DNA of 19,196 bases from CAZTLI01 sp964614375 (GCA_964614375.1 CAZTLI010000048.1:1-19196), one strand, 5' to 3'; shown: positions 6,371-13,844, numbered from the stretch's first letter. Translations and numbers: made by a program. The notes: generated by a model from the letters alone, not told the origin.

Positions 6371-6502
6371 TTGTCCCGCCACACGGGTGCATTTCACTTT
6401 AGGGGCAACATGGCTATTCACCACGCCGAAAGCTAAAGCATTCGGCTACAAAAAACTGGAAGCCCCCTAGAAGGGGACTATATTTAGGGCGCTTCAGCGT
6501 CC
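6371..6502. repeat. Degenerate fourth copy of the multi-hairpin repeat, or nested element debris
   Basis: TTGTCCCGCCACACG (6371-6385) matches the start of the core in copy A (TTGTTCCGCCACACG) at 14 of 15 bases. Three hairpins follow: GCCGAA-loop-TTCGGC (about 6428-6452), GCCCC-loop-GGGG (about 6463-6477) and GGGCGCTTCAGCGTCC (6487-6502), which has the family's CTTCAG apex. The middle hairpin with its GGGGACTATAT flank also resembles the IS605-type left end seen at 693-720, so mixed origin is possible. This debris explains why copy B has no clean left end. Confidence 0.3.
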
Positions 6503-6566
6503 TTTCAGCAAGACCTCGACAAATAACCAGTCTCGCACGACATCTGCCACCAACTTGAAATACACC

Positions 6567-6769
6567 CCGCCACACGTTAAAACGTGCGGCTGCCCGAAAG
6601 ACACGTCATCTGAAGATGACAAAACAGCCACAATGTGTATATTTTGACACGACAAAAATTGCCCACTTCAGTGGGCGTGGCACTGTGGCAGCCAGATGAT
6701 AGCGGTGTCGTGTACCGCCAGCGTCTGGCGCTGGTAACGGCAAATTGCACAAAAGTGTCAGGTTCTCAG
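6567..6769. mobile_element. Multi-hairpin repeat element, copy B (left end decayed)
   Basis: From CCGCCACACG at 6567 it is closely similar to copy A: CACGTT-AA-AACGTG, GTCATCTGAAGATGAC, GCCCACTTCAGTGGGC, then GGCAGCC at 6687-6693. The right end (6769-6752, inverted) reads CTGAGAACCTGACACTTT, matching the left terminus of copy A at 17 of 18 bases. The GCCCAC/GTGGGC stem against GTCCAC/GTGGAC in copy A is a compensatory change. No target duplication is visible because the left side runs into degenerate sequence. The element ends 14 bases past the stop of the gene at 6784-7083, again at a gene's 3' end. Confidence 0.7.
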
Positions 6770-6783
6770 GTACGCTTAGGCGG

Positions 6784-7083
6784 CTACCGTTCCTGCACAG
6801 CCTCCACCACTTCGTAGTAGGCGACTTCCCCATCGACCTCATCTGTCCCATCGCGCAAACGGGAAGGGTCAATCATGACCGTTTGCGGACGTTCGGCGCG
6901 GGCTTTTTCGGCCTCGCCGGAAGTGTATTCGGTCAATCGCTTCCAGTGATACCTGCCCATATAGCGGCCTATCCTATCGCCCTCAACGTCGCGCACATCA
7001 TAACCGGTGGTGCGCTTCATCCACCATGTAAACAGCGCAATCGGCACAATCAATCCCAGGAAAAACAATATCATGAGCCACAT
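6784..7083 (-). CDS. Small single-span membrane protein, unknown function
   Basis: Encodes 99 residues. An N-terminal hydrophobic helix (residues 2-21, MWLMILFFLGLIVPIALFTW) is followed by WMKR, which predicts a cytoplasmic, charged C-terminal part of about 75 residues rich in Arg, Asp and Glu. I recognise no family. The ATG at 7083 follows GAGAGG nine bases upstream; a -10-like TATACT lies at 7121-7116. It is downstream of the SGNH hydrolase gene on the same strand, 98 bases away, and its 3' end abuts repeat copy B. Confidence 0.65.
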   Translation of the reverse strand: MWLMILFFLGLIVPIALFTWWMKRTTGYDVRDVEGDRIGRYMGRYHWKRLTEYTSGEAEKARAERPQTVMIDPSRLRDGTDEVDGEVAYYEVVEAVQER

Positions 7084-7181
7084 CTCATGCGACCTCTCGC
7101 TCTATTTTCACCTTCAGTATAGCTGTGATTGCGCTCCGATGGGGATGACAACCGGCCTGTTCATATCCGATGAAAATCCTA

Positions 7182-8054
7182 TCAGGCGACGATGGCCTCT
7201 TGCGACACCGCCTCTGCCAGCACCTCGCCAACCAGTTCGACGATGACCTGCGCGCTTCGGTCATTCAGGTGGATATGGTCAGTCAAAACATAAAAACCAT
7301 TGCGCTCAGAAACAGTATCCCAGCTTTGCCCCAGCGCATAGCGGCGTACCGTTGCCATATAGACCAGCCATAGTCTGCCGTCGTAACGAAGGCGCGGCTG
7401 ACGCTTTTTGTCGTCCAGCATCGCCGTCAACCGTTCGTGCAGCGGCAGATAGGCCGCGCCGTGTTTGTCCGCCAGCTCCTGGATCACGCCGTTATACGCG
7501 ATAATGCGCTGGTTGATGGCGCTGTCGCGATCTTCGCCCAAAACAGGCAGCGACAGGATAGCAAGTTTAGCGGATGTTTCGTTTTTCAGGCGGGTGAGGA
7601 TGGTGTCGAGATTTTCACGATACCAGTCCTGTGTCGGTGTCTGCGGCAGCTTAAAATCGCGGATGTAGGTTTTGGCGCGGGCGTCGTTATAGGTGGCGTT
7701 GACATCGTTTGTGCCGATGAGAATCGTCACCACATCTGGCTTGCAGGCGATGATGTCGTCCAGCCTTTGCAGCAGATTATAGGCCAGATGTCCGTTGAGT
7801 CCAGCGTTGACAAATTCACAGCCCTGACCGCCAAAACGCTCACGCAGCATTGCCACATAATCGCCGCTGACTGTTGCATGGGTGATGCTGTCACCCGCAC
7901 ACACGACCAGCGTCTTTGTCGATGGCGCACGCCCCTTCTGCAAGAATGCCGCTGGATGATTATCCGGCAGTCGATTGACCGCCCGCATTCCGCTAGCGAT
8001 AAAGAGGCCGCCACCAACGACAACCAGAATGACAACGACGATAATCGGATTCAT
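7182..8054 (-). CDS. Membrane-anchored SGNH/GDSL-type hydrolase
   Basis: A 290-residue esterase/lipase-like protein of the SGNH superfamily. An N-terminal hydrophobic helix (residues 3-20) anchors or exports it, so the catalytic domain probably works outside the membrane. The conserved blocks are present: block I CAGDSITH with nucleophile S56, block II NAGLNG with G85, block III GTNDV with N116, and block V DHIHLN with D259 and H262. It probably deacylates or deacetylates a carbohydrate or lipid; the substrate is unknown. The ATG at 8054 has GGAGGGAGA seven bases upstream. A membrane/coiled-coil gene lies 140 bases upstream on the same strand. The 8055-8194 gap shows no clear feature. Confidence 0.9.
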   Translation of the reverse strand: MNPIIVVVILVVVGGGLFIASGMRAVNRLPDNHPAAFLQKGRAPSTKTLVVCAGDSITHATVSGDYVAMLRERFGGQGCEFVNAGLNGHLAYNLLQRLDDIIACKPDVVTILIGTNDVNATYNDARAKTYIRDFKLPQTPTQDWYRENLDTILTRLKNETSAKLAILSLPVLGEDRDSAINQRIIAYNGVIQELADKHGAAYLPLHERLTAMLDDKKRQPRLRYDGRLWLVYMATVRRYALGQSWDTVSERNGFYVLTDHIHLNDRSAQVIVELVGEVLAEAVSQEAIVA

Positions 8055-8194
8055 GCTAACGTCTCCCTCCAGACCCTCCCAATTAACAGGGTAGGATTGT
8101 ACACCGGGCGACGGCTTTTGCCTAATGAGGACGGCCTTCAGGCGAGTTCGCGGGGAATATTGACATTTTGGGCTGAAGTGCTGTTTGCTGCTGG

Positions 8195-8617
8195 CTACAT
8201 GCCCAGCCGTTTTTTGCGCTCTTCGAGCTGCGCCAGAATTTTGTCGGATTCTTCGGCTTTCTTGCGCGCCATGTCCTGTTCCATTTCTGCCAGACGATGC
8301 ACGGCGGCTTCGGCGGCTTGCACTTCGTCGGCGTCTTTGGCGGATACTTCACTCACATCGGGGATGACGACGGTATTTTTTGCTTCGGGTTTAGATTTTT
8401 TGGTCTCTTCGGCTTCGACGCTTGTTTTGGCAGCGCGGGTTTGCCCGCCCTCGCGCCGCTGCCACCAGCGATACCCGAAGAACGCCAGCAGCCCGACGAT
8501 AGCGACCGGCACCAGCGCCTGCACGATGTTCAGGACAAAGCCAAATATCCAGAACGCCACGATGACCACCGCAGCGGCGACACCAATTTTAATCAACAGA
8601 CTACGATTAATCTGCAT
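8195..8617 (-). CDS. Membrane protein with C-terminal coiled coil, unknown function
   Basis: Encodes 140 residues with two hydrophobic helices (about 8-28 and 33-50) followed by WWQRREGG. The rest is a highly charged region rich in Glu, Lys and Ala, with a likely coiled coil at 95-138 (EVQAAEAAVHRLAEMEQDM and onward). This resembles small membrane proteins that tether or sense something through a cytoplasmic helix, but no family is recognised. The ATG at 8617 follows GGAG eight bases upstream. It is the promoter-proximal gene of a minus-strand group with the SGNH hydrolase, and its promoter at 8648-8676 carries an operator-like palindrome. Confidence 0.65.
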   Translation of the reverse strand: MQINRSLLIKIGVAAAVVIVAFWIFGFVLNIVQALVPVAIVGLLAFFGYRWWQRREGGQTRAAKTSVEAEETKKSKPEAKNTVVIPDVSEVSAKDADEVQAAEAAVHRLAEMEQDMARKKAEESDKILAQLEERKKRLGM

Positions 8618-8647
8618 GAGTTTGCTCCGACTCGTTTCTCATCCCCA

Positions 8648-8676
8648 ATTATAACACTCCCCATGAGTGTGTGAAA
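8648..8676 (-). promoter_or_regulatory. Promoter with operator-like palindrome in the spacer
   Basis: On the minus strand, TTTCAC (8676-8671), a 17-base spacer, then TATAAT (8653-8648) with TG one base before it (extended -10). The spacer itself is the perfect inverted repeat ACACTC-ATGGG-GAGTGT (8670-8654), well placed for a repressor. Transcription would start about 25 bases before the ATG at 8617. Confidence 0.6.
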
Positions 8677-8745
8677 ATGCACACCGTCTGCTTGCTATAC
8701 GGCTGTATCCAGGGCAAAGTTGTAACGGTGCGACCACCATGCCCC

Positions 8746-8774
8746 TTGCAAATCGCCGCAAAATTGGCTATGAT
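8746..8774 (+). promoter_or_regulatory. tRNA-Val promoter
   Basis: TTGCAA (8746-8751), a 17-base spacer, then TATGAT (8769-8774). The tRNA starts 10 bases after the -10, as expected for a short 5' leader. Confidence 0.65.
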
Positions 8775-8783
8775 GACAGCATT

Positions 8784-8856
8784 GGGCCGCTAGCTCAACT
8801 GGCAGAGCGTCTCGTTGACGTCGAGAAGGTTACAGGTTCGAGTCCTGTGCAGCCCA
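8784..8856 (+). tRNA. tRNA-Val (anticodon GAC)
   Basis: The 73 bases fold as a full cloverleaf. The D arm is GCTC/GAGC with an AACTGGCA loop. The anticodon stem is TCTCG/CGAGA around TTGACGT, giving anticodon GAC. The variable loop is five bases (AGGTT), and the T arm is ACAGG/CCTGT with loop TTCGAGT. The acceptor stem GGGCCGC/GCAGCCC has one C-A mismatch at pair 5-68. The CCA tail is not encoded. The gene has its own promoter upstream and terminator downstream, so it is a single-gene unit. Confidence 0.93.
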
Positions 8857-8875
8857 CAAAGACAATGACGCTCCA

Positions 8876-8906
8876 ACAGGCAACCACAGGGTTGTCTGTT
8901 TTGTTT
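8876..8906 (+). terminator. Intrinsic terminator of the tRNA-Val gene
   Basis: ACAGGCAACC pairs with GGTTGTCTGT over 10 bp (one G-U in RNA) with loop ACAG, followed by TTTGTTT. It lies 20 bases after the tRNA 3' end. Confidence 0.8.
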
Positions 8907-8981
8907 CCCGTCACGTTTATCAGGCCAGCGCTCAATTTTTACGATGTTGGCAATAAAACTCAACTTGTCCCGCCCCCGAAC

Positions 8982-8990
8982 TGTTATAAT
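8982..8990 (+). promoter_or_regulatory. Extended -10 promoter for the gene at 9020
   Basis: TGTTATAAT, a consensus -10 with the TGn extension and no good -35. The start of transcription would be near 8997, leaving about 22 bases of leader that include GGGGGAA. Confidence 0.55.
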
Positions 8991-9019
8991 TAGTAATAAT
9001 TGTATAGGGGGAATCTGAT

Positions 9020-9400
9020 ATGCTCAGCAAAAATCCATTCCACGTCTATTGGCATAATCCGACGATACTGGTGTTCAAGTTTGACAATCTGGGTTCCATC
9101 GCCGCAAAGATGTGGGCGGAGCAATGTTTGAAATTCAACGGTCGGATGCCTGATCCGCTGCGTGTCCTGTATGATTTTGTGACATGCGGCCCGCCATCGC
9201 GTTATTGGATACACAATCAGAATCGTGTGTTGCGTGAACTCATCATACCGGACAACAAACGCAATGCCTATCTCATCCCCAACGATGGGTATCGGGTGTG
9301 GACAGATGCGATTTTAACCAGGATACCATTCGACGTTGGCCCGGTGCAAACCTTCACCTGCCGGGATCAAGCCATCGCGTGGCTGATGGAAGGGTTATAG
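9020..9400 (+). CDS. Small soluble protein, probably SpoIIAA/STAS-like fold
   Basis: A 126-residue protein with no signal or membrane helix. The predicted pattern is beta (HVYWHNPTILVFKFD), helix (SIAAKMWAEQCLKF), beta (PLRVLYDF), helix, beta (NAYLIPND), helix, beta (VQTF), and a final helix RDQAIAWLMEG. This alternating order and the closing 'xxAIAWL' helix are typical of SpoIIAA-like proteins. The same layout is seen in the gene at 16179-16637, but I see no close sequence identity between them, so the fold call is inference. The ATG at 9020 has GGGGG eight bases upstream. The 47 codons after its TAG stop remain open in the same frame (see 9401-9544). Confidence 0.7.
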   Translation: MLSKNPFHVYWHNPTILVFKFDNLGSIAAKMWAEQCLKFNGRMPDPLRVLYDFVTCGPPSRYWIHNQNRVLRELIIPDNKRNAYLIPNDGYRVWTDAILTRIPFDVGPVQTFTCRDQAIAWLMEGL

Positions 9401-9544
9401 CCAAGCTTCTACCCGAAAGAGCGCCTGCCGCGCGAATACCATGACGACTTCAACAGCGCCTGCATTCAGATAGGGCGACCCGGCGGGCAGCCCTACGAAC
9501 GCGCGCTTCGATTAGGGCTTACTCTCGATTTGGCGCATAAATGA
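9401..9544 (+). pseudogene. Open in-frame fragment after the stop of the gene at 9020 (possible gene remnant)
   Basis: Directly after the TAG at 9398-9400 the same frame runs 47 codons to TGA at 9542-9544. The translation (SFYPKERLPREYHDDFNSAC and onward to LRLGLTLDLAHK) looks protein-like, but it has no start codon of its own and its last codons overlap the 3' end of the reductase gene on the other strand. It may be an ancestral C-terminal extension cut off by a nonsense mutation, or chance. Confidence 0.2.
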
Positions 9545-10055
9545 GCGCCGTCACACCAGAGCTAAACGCCTGTGTTTTTACGAGATTCAAGGTGGCGGTT
9601 GTGCCGTCTTTGAACAGGCGCTTGCCTTTGCCCAATACCACCGGATAGACCAGCAGACGATAGCTATCGACCAAATCGTGCGTGATGAGGGTCTGCACGA
9701 GTGTGGCACTGCCATGTACGATCAGGTCTTTGCCGTCCTGCTGCTTGAGTTTGGTGATTTCTGCCACGATGTTATCTTTAATCAGCACGGAGTTGTTCCA
9801 TTCCGCTTTGTGCAATGTCGTGGATACCACATATTTACGCACACTGTTGAAGTAGGGTGCGCCTTCATCCTCACTCTGCGGCCACGCCGCCGCAAACCCT
9901 TCGTAGGTCACACGACCCAACAGCAGGGCATCGCTAGAGTCGGACTCTTCGCCTTTAAAGCTGGCGATTTCGTCATTCCAATATTTAAACGTCCAGGCCG
10001 GATTTTCCATGACACCATCAAGTGATACAAATTCCGTGACGACGAGTTTTCGCAT
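9519..10055 (-). CDS. Dihydrofolate reductase-family protein (RibD C-terminal domain)
   Basis: A 178-residue single-domain protein of the RibD_C/DHFR-like fold, which binds NADPH and reduces pterin- or pyrimidine-like substrates. Typical features are the start MRKLVVTEFVSLDGVMENP, the segment ALLLGRVTYEGFAAAWP (43-59), and the C-terminal HDLVDSYRLLVYPVVLGKG followed by KRLF. Such stand-alone proteins (often called YwjB/YyaP-like) are common and mostly of unknown substrate. This is probably not the cell's housekeeping FolA, because length and motifs match the RibD_C group. The ATG at 10055 follows AAGGA eight bases upstream. It is divergent from the MFS gene at 10233. Confidence 0.87.
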   Translation of the reverse strand: MRKLVVTEFVSLDGVMENPAWTFKYWNDEIASFKGEESDSSDALLLGRVTYEGFAAAWPQSEDEGAPYFNSVRKYVVSTTLHKAEWNNSVLIKDNIVAEITKLKQQDGKDLIVHGSATLVQTLITHDLVDSYRLLVYPVVLGKGKRLFKDGTTATLNLVKTQAFSSGVTALIYAPNRE

Positions 10056-10173
10056 GAGGATTATCCTTATTTACTGGTCAATCTGATATGTTTATTATGC
10101 CTCAAACCGTAAACAGGGTCTTGGAAAAATACGACACTGGCTCGCCGTCAGGCGGACGCGCGATAGGTGCGGG

Positions 10174-10179
10174 TATAAT
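10174..10179 (+). promoter_or_regulatory. -10 element for the MFS gene at 10233
   Basis: Consensus TATAAT 53 bases before the ATG at 10233, in the divergent gap 10056-10232. No convincing -35 or TGn extension accompanies it. Confidence 0.35.
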
Positions 10180-10232
10180 CATGAAAGTCATCAGCTTCCT
10201 GAACCACCCTATTCACCAGAACGAGACTGCAC

Positions 10233-11459
10233 ATGGATGCTTACAGGCTGTATCTGCTGATTATCGCCACCCGTCGTCTGGGTTATGCCATTGGCTATAC
10301 GTTATTCGCCATCTATCTCATCCGTGTCGTGGGCACGAACCCGCTGGAACTGGTGCTGCCGGGTGTGGCCTATGAAGCCGCCATCTTCCTGTTTGAGATT
10401 CCGACAGGCGTCGTCGCCGATGTCTACAGTCGTCGCTTATCCGTCATCATCGGTTACTTTTTGCTAGGCGCGGGATTCATCGTCGCGGGACTGCTGCCGA
10501 CACTGGCAATTGCGGTGATTGGCTTAAGCATTATGGGACTGGGTTCAACGTTCGTGAGCGGCGCATTATCGGCGTGGATTGTGGACGAAGTGGGGCAGGA
10601 ACGGGCGGCACAGGCCTTCTTGCGTTCGGCCCAAATCGGTATGGTGGCGACTGTCGGCGGCATTATCGTAAGCATGATACTGGGCAGCATCAACCTGCAA
10701 CTCACGGTCATCGGTGGCGGCGTGCCGCTGCTGGTGATGGCGATTGTGATGCTGTTCATCATGCCCGAAACAGGGTTTCAGCCCGTCCCCGCAGCACAGC
10801 GCCAATCATGGCGGGATTTGTTTGCCACATTGGGCACAGGGTTCAAATCTGTTCGCGCCAATCGAATTGTATTGTGGATACTCGTAATCACATTCATTGT
10901 TGCGGGATTTGGGGAAACCTTCGGCAAATTGTGGCAGGCGCACATTCTGGAGAATTTTACCCTGCCGTCGCTGGGCGACTTTGACGATATTATCTGGTTC
11001 GGCATTATCAGCGGGGTGTTCATGCCTGTGACCTTATTGGCAACGGAATTCGTCCGCAGGCGGGTCAATCTATCGGACAACAACGCCGTCGTGCGGGCTT
11101 TGATGGGGTTGATTATTGGCATGATTGCCAGCACTCTGCTGTTCGCATTGAGCGAAGTCTTCATCTTGATGCTGCTGGGAATCTGGATTACGCGGATGCT
11201 GATGACGATGATTACGCCGTTGATGGACACATGGTTGAATCAGCATGTGCAGTCCAATATGCGGGCGACGGTGCTGTCGATGGTGGGGCAGGTCAACTCG
11301 CTGGGTGAAATTATCATCGGCGGCCCGATTGCAGGTGTGGTGGCGACGCTGCTCAGTGTGCGGATTACGCTGGCCCTTGTCGCGCTATCGCTGCTGCCCC
11401 TCACCCCCATTTTCCGCCGGACAATCCAGAGACCAGCAGCGACAGCCAACCTGACGTAA
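10233..11459 (+). CDS. MFS transporter
   Basis: A 408-residue major facilitator with about 11-12 membrane helices. The loop 2-3 motif is FEIPTGVVADVYSRRLS (about 51-67), a variant of the classic GxxxDRxGRR in which the first glycine and the aspartate are kept. TM4-5 contains SGALSAWIVDEVGQERAAQAF. It is a paralog of the truncated transporter at 1-415. Efflux of a drug or metabolite is the usual annotation for this type; nothing here defines the substrate. The ATG at 10233 matches the paralog's MDA start, but the ribosome site is weak (GAGA-like). The next gene starts 55 bases downstream from its own promoter. Confidence 0.87.
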   Translation: MDAYRLYLLIIATRRLGYAIGYTLFAIYLIRVVGTNPLELVLPGVAYEAAIFLFEIPTGVVADVYSRRLSVIIGYFLLGAGFIVAGLLPTLAIAVIGLSIMGLGSTFVSGALSAWIVDEVGQERAAQAFLRSAQIGMVATVGGIIVSMILGSINLQLTVIGGGVPLLVMAIVMLFIMPETGFQPVPAAQRQSWRDLFATLGTGFKSVRANRIVLWILVITFIVAGFGETFGKLWQAHILENFTLPSLGDFDDIIWFGIISGVFMPVTLLATEFVRRRVNLSDNNAVVRALMGLIIGMIASTLLFALSEVFILMLLGIWITRMLMTMITPLMDTWLNQHVQSNMRATVLSMVGQVNSLGEIIIGGPIAGVVATLLSVRITLALVALSLLPLTPIFRRTIQRPAATANLT

Positions 11460-11497
11460 TTCTCACCAGACTTTCACTCGGTCAGCCTGCACGGGCG

Positions 11498-11506
11498 TGC
11501 TATAAT
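11498..11506 (+). promoter_or_regulatory. Extended -10 promoter giving a nearly leaderless glycosyltransferase mRNA
   Basis: TGCTATAAT ends only eight bases before the ATG at 11515. A start site 6-7 bases past the -10 would fall at 11512-11513, so the mRNA would have zero to three leader bases. There is no room for a ribosome-binding site. Confidence 0.55.
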
Positions 11507-11514
11507 GCGCCCCC

Positions 11515-13476
11515 ATGAACAGACTCTCACCCGAAACACGAATCAACCTTGTTTTAGCGGTCATTTTGCTGGTCGGGGCGTGGCTGCGTTTTCAGTATCT
11601 CTATCAAATTGAGCACAATGTCGATCATGCCTATCCGGTATGGCAGGCGCTGCACACCCTGCGCGATGGGGCGCTGCCGCTGGTTGGTCAATGGACGTGG
11701 CTGCCGCTGGCGCATCCCCCGCTGACCGGGTATCTGTATGTGCCGATACTGGGTCTCACCGGGTCGCTGGTGGCGGTGTATGTCGTCGTCATCGCGTTCA
11801 ATACCGCTGCGGTCTGGCTGACCTATCGCACCGCCGCGATTACGTTGAATCCGGTCTGGGGATTGGTCGCAGCCGGGTTGATGGCGGTCAATCCCTGGAC
11901 GATTGAATACAGCCGTTATGCGTGGCCTCCGGCGCTGCTGCCATTTTTTATGGCGCTGCTGGCATGGTTGTTATGGCCGGTGCTGTTGGGCGAGGCCAAA
12001 AATCCCGCGCGCCGGACGTTCGCCGCACTGGTTGCGCTGGCGATCATGTGTTTGACGACGCTCATCGCATGGTTGGCGATTCCGCCTGTGATTGTCCTGC
12101 TGCTGATTTTCCGTAAGCGGGTGGTGTGGAAGGCTGCTGCTGCGGGCGCTGTGGTGTTTATCGTGATGGTGGGGGTCTATGGTATCGGCCTGTTGAACGA
12201 ACGTGACCGTGTGGAAGCACAATGGGCGCAGTTCAACGCCGAATCACCGCCCGCCAGTCTGCGATTGGACAGCATCGGTCATGCGGTGCGCCTGGTCTCT
12301 GGCGGCGACTATGACGTGGTGCGCGGCACAGAAGCGCCGATACGCGACTCGCGCCAACGACAGGATTACAGTCGATGGGCGACGACGGGTGTGGCCTTGA
12401 TGATCCTTGTGGGGGTTGGATTTTCCGTCGCTGTGTTTTTCCTCAAGCCGCGTCTGACAACCGAACAGGCCGAAGAACTGCAATCTGCTGGCCCAGACCC
12501 CAAAGACGATGCCAGAGTGCTGCTGGTGTGGTTTTTCCTGCCGCTGCTTGCGCTGCTGTATACCGGACAACCCGTGCATCCCTATTATGCGCTGCCGACA
12601 CTGCCCGCTGGTTACGTCCTCGCGGCATGGGGTTTTGGCGCGATATTCAGTCCACAGAAACGGCGCGGCGCGACGGCATTAGCGCTGCTTGGGGTATTAT
12701 TCGCCCTATTAATGGGCGTCAACAGCACCCGTTACTATCAAGAAACCGAACGTCTGCCCGGTGATCATGAATTGGGCGCGCTGCCGCTGGATGTGGGTTT
12801 ACAGGTGGGCGCGGCGATTAATCGTTATCTGCCACCCGGTGGTGTGGTCTATGCCGATGTCGATGAATGGACGCTCAACAGCTTCGCGCTGAATACGTTC
12901 CCTGTCATCCGTGATGTGCGTGTCGGTGTCCAGACGATTCCCGCCAGTGGTGGACTGGTCATCACATTTCAAGCGCCGCGCGCCGACGACCCGCCCATCC
13001 CCGAAATGGCAGAACGCATCGAAGTCATCGAACTGGCGGACAGGTCACGCATCAACATAGACCGTTATGAACCGGGGCAATCAGTCGCGGGCAATACTCC
13101 CATCCTCACCGAACAGGGTCTGACGCTGGTTGCTAGTCAGATTGAGGTCGAAGGGGAGCACGTCATCGTCACGACCTATTGGCGGGTGGATGCAATCACC
13201 GAAACGACAGCGCAGCGCACGTTCACGCCCTATCTTCACCTGTTTGCTGCCGACGGCGAACGGGTGGCGATTGTCGATGGGCAGCCGATGGCGGGCAATT
13301 TGTGGCGCATCGGCGATATCCGCATCCATCGCATCACCTTTGACCTGCCCGACGAACCACTGAATATATACATCGGGCAGTATGACGCCGCTGCCGACGA
13401 AACGATGATTTTTATCTTGCCAAATAGCGACTTTGTGCCATTTGTCTGGCTCGGAACGGTGCAGCCAGACGACTAA
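11515..13476 (+). CDS. GT-C type membrane glycosyltransferase (ArnT/PMT-like) with soluble C-terminal domain
   Basis: Encodes 653 residues. About 10-11 membrane helices fill residues 10-410. The first periplasmic loop has the GT-C pattern RFQYLYQIEHNVDHAY, in which acidic residues 34-38 probably form the catalytic/metal site that uses a lipid-phosphate-linked sugar. HPPLTGYLYVP (68-78) is typical of the same loop region in ArnT-like proteins. Residues about 430-653 are a hydrophilic, beta-rich domain, presumably extracytoplasmic, ending in MIFILPNSDFVPFVW. The acceptor (lipid, glycan or protein) is unknown. The gene has its own near-leaderless promoter. A decayed piece of a similar C-terminal tail lies at 15944-16030. 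Its stop is 28 bases from the converging gene at 13505. Confidence 0.82.
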   Translation: MNRLSPETRINLVLAVILLVGAWLRFQYLYQIEHNVDHAYPVWQALHTLRDGALPLVGQWTWLPLAHPPLTGYLYVPILGLTGSLVAVYVVVIAFNTAAVWLTYRTAAITLNPVWGLVAAGLMAVNPWTIEYSRYAWPPALLPFFMALLAWLLWPVLLGEAKNPARRTFAALVALAIMCLTTLIAWLAIPPVIVLLLIFRKRVVWKAAAAGAVVFIVMVGVYGIGLLNERDRVEAQWAQFNAESPPASLRLDSIGHAVRLVSGGDYDVVRGTEAPIRDSRQRQDYSRWATTGVALMILVGVGFSVAVFFLKPRLTTEQAEELQSAGPDPKDDARVLLVWFFLPLLALLYTGQPVHPYYALPTLPAGYVLAAWGFGAIFSPQKRRGATALALLGVLFALLMGVNSTRYYQETERLPGDHELGALPLDVGLQVGAAINRYLPPGGVVYADVDEWTLNSFALNTFPVIRDVRVGVQTIPASGGLVITFQAPRADDPPIPEMAERIEVIELADRSRINIDRYEPGQSVAGNTPILTEQGLTLVASQIEVEGEHVIVTTYWRVDAITETTAQRTFTPYLHLFAADGERVAIVDGQPMAGNLWRIGDIRIHRITFDLPDEPLNIYIGQYDAAADETMIFILPNSDFVPFVWLGTVQPDD

Positions 13477-13504
13477 CAGGCCAGCACGCTCATACCGTTT
13501 GCCC

Positions 13505-13801
13505 TCAGTCCGGGTCAGGATGATGGGTTTTGCCGTTTGTCCGATTGGGCACATCATTGACGTGGATTTCAATATCCTGCACCGATTGTTCAGCCACCAG
13601 TGACGGAGGGTTTGGATCGGGCAGGGCTTGTTCGCGATTATTGAAATCGAGGAGTACCGTGAACCCCAGCCACAGGACATACAGGCCGATATAGGTCGCC
13701 GAAAACATCCCCATCAATTTAAAGAAATGATGCTGGGTGGCAAGTTCGGCTATCCAGAACAACACAACGAGTAATATTGCTAGATACACGATATTCCTCA
13801 A
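13505..13801 (-). CDS. Small two-helix membrane protein with TTG start
   Basis: Encodes 98 residues with two hydrophobic helices (about 4-20, IVYLAILLVVLFWIAEL, and 32-51, MFSATYIGLYVLWLGFTVLL) and an acidic, proline-rich soluble tail. I recognise no family. The start is TTG (13801-13799) because GGGGAG lies five bases upstream and the only nearby ATG is out of frame. It begins 43 bases after the stop of the CPA2 antiporter on the same strand, so an operon and an accessory role for the antiporter are plausible but unproven. Confidence 0.6.
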   Translation of the reverse strand: MRNIVYLAILLVVLFWIAELATQHHFFKLMGMFSATYIGLYVLWLGFTVLLDFNNREQALPDPNPPSLVAEQSVQDIEIHVNDVPNRTNGKTHHPDPD

Positions 13802-13844
13802 TCATTCTCCCCAGAACACGGACGAAATGAAAGCTGGTCGGCGA

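Noticed and set aside
7437..8654. 405-codon plus-strand frame
   Set aside because: It is a shadow of the SGNH hydrolase and membrane/coiled-coil genes, both of which have motifs, start signals and sensible composition on the minus strand.
8667..8993. 108-codon plus-strand frame
   Set aside because: It reads through the tRNA-Val gene and its terminator.
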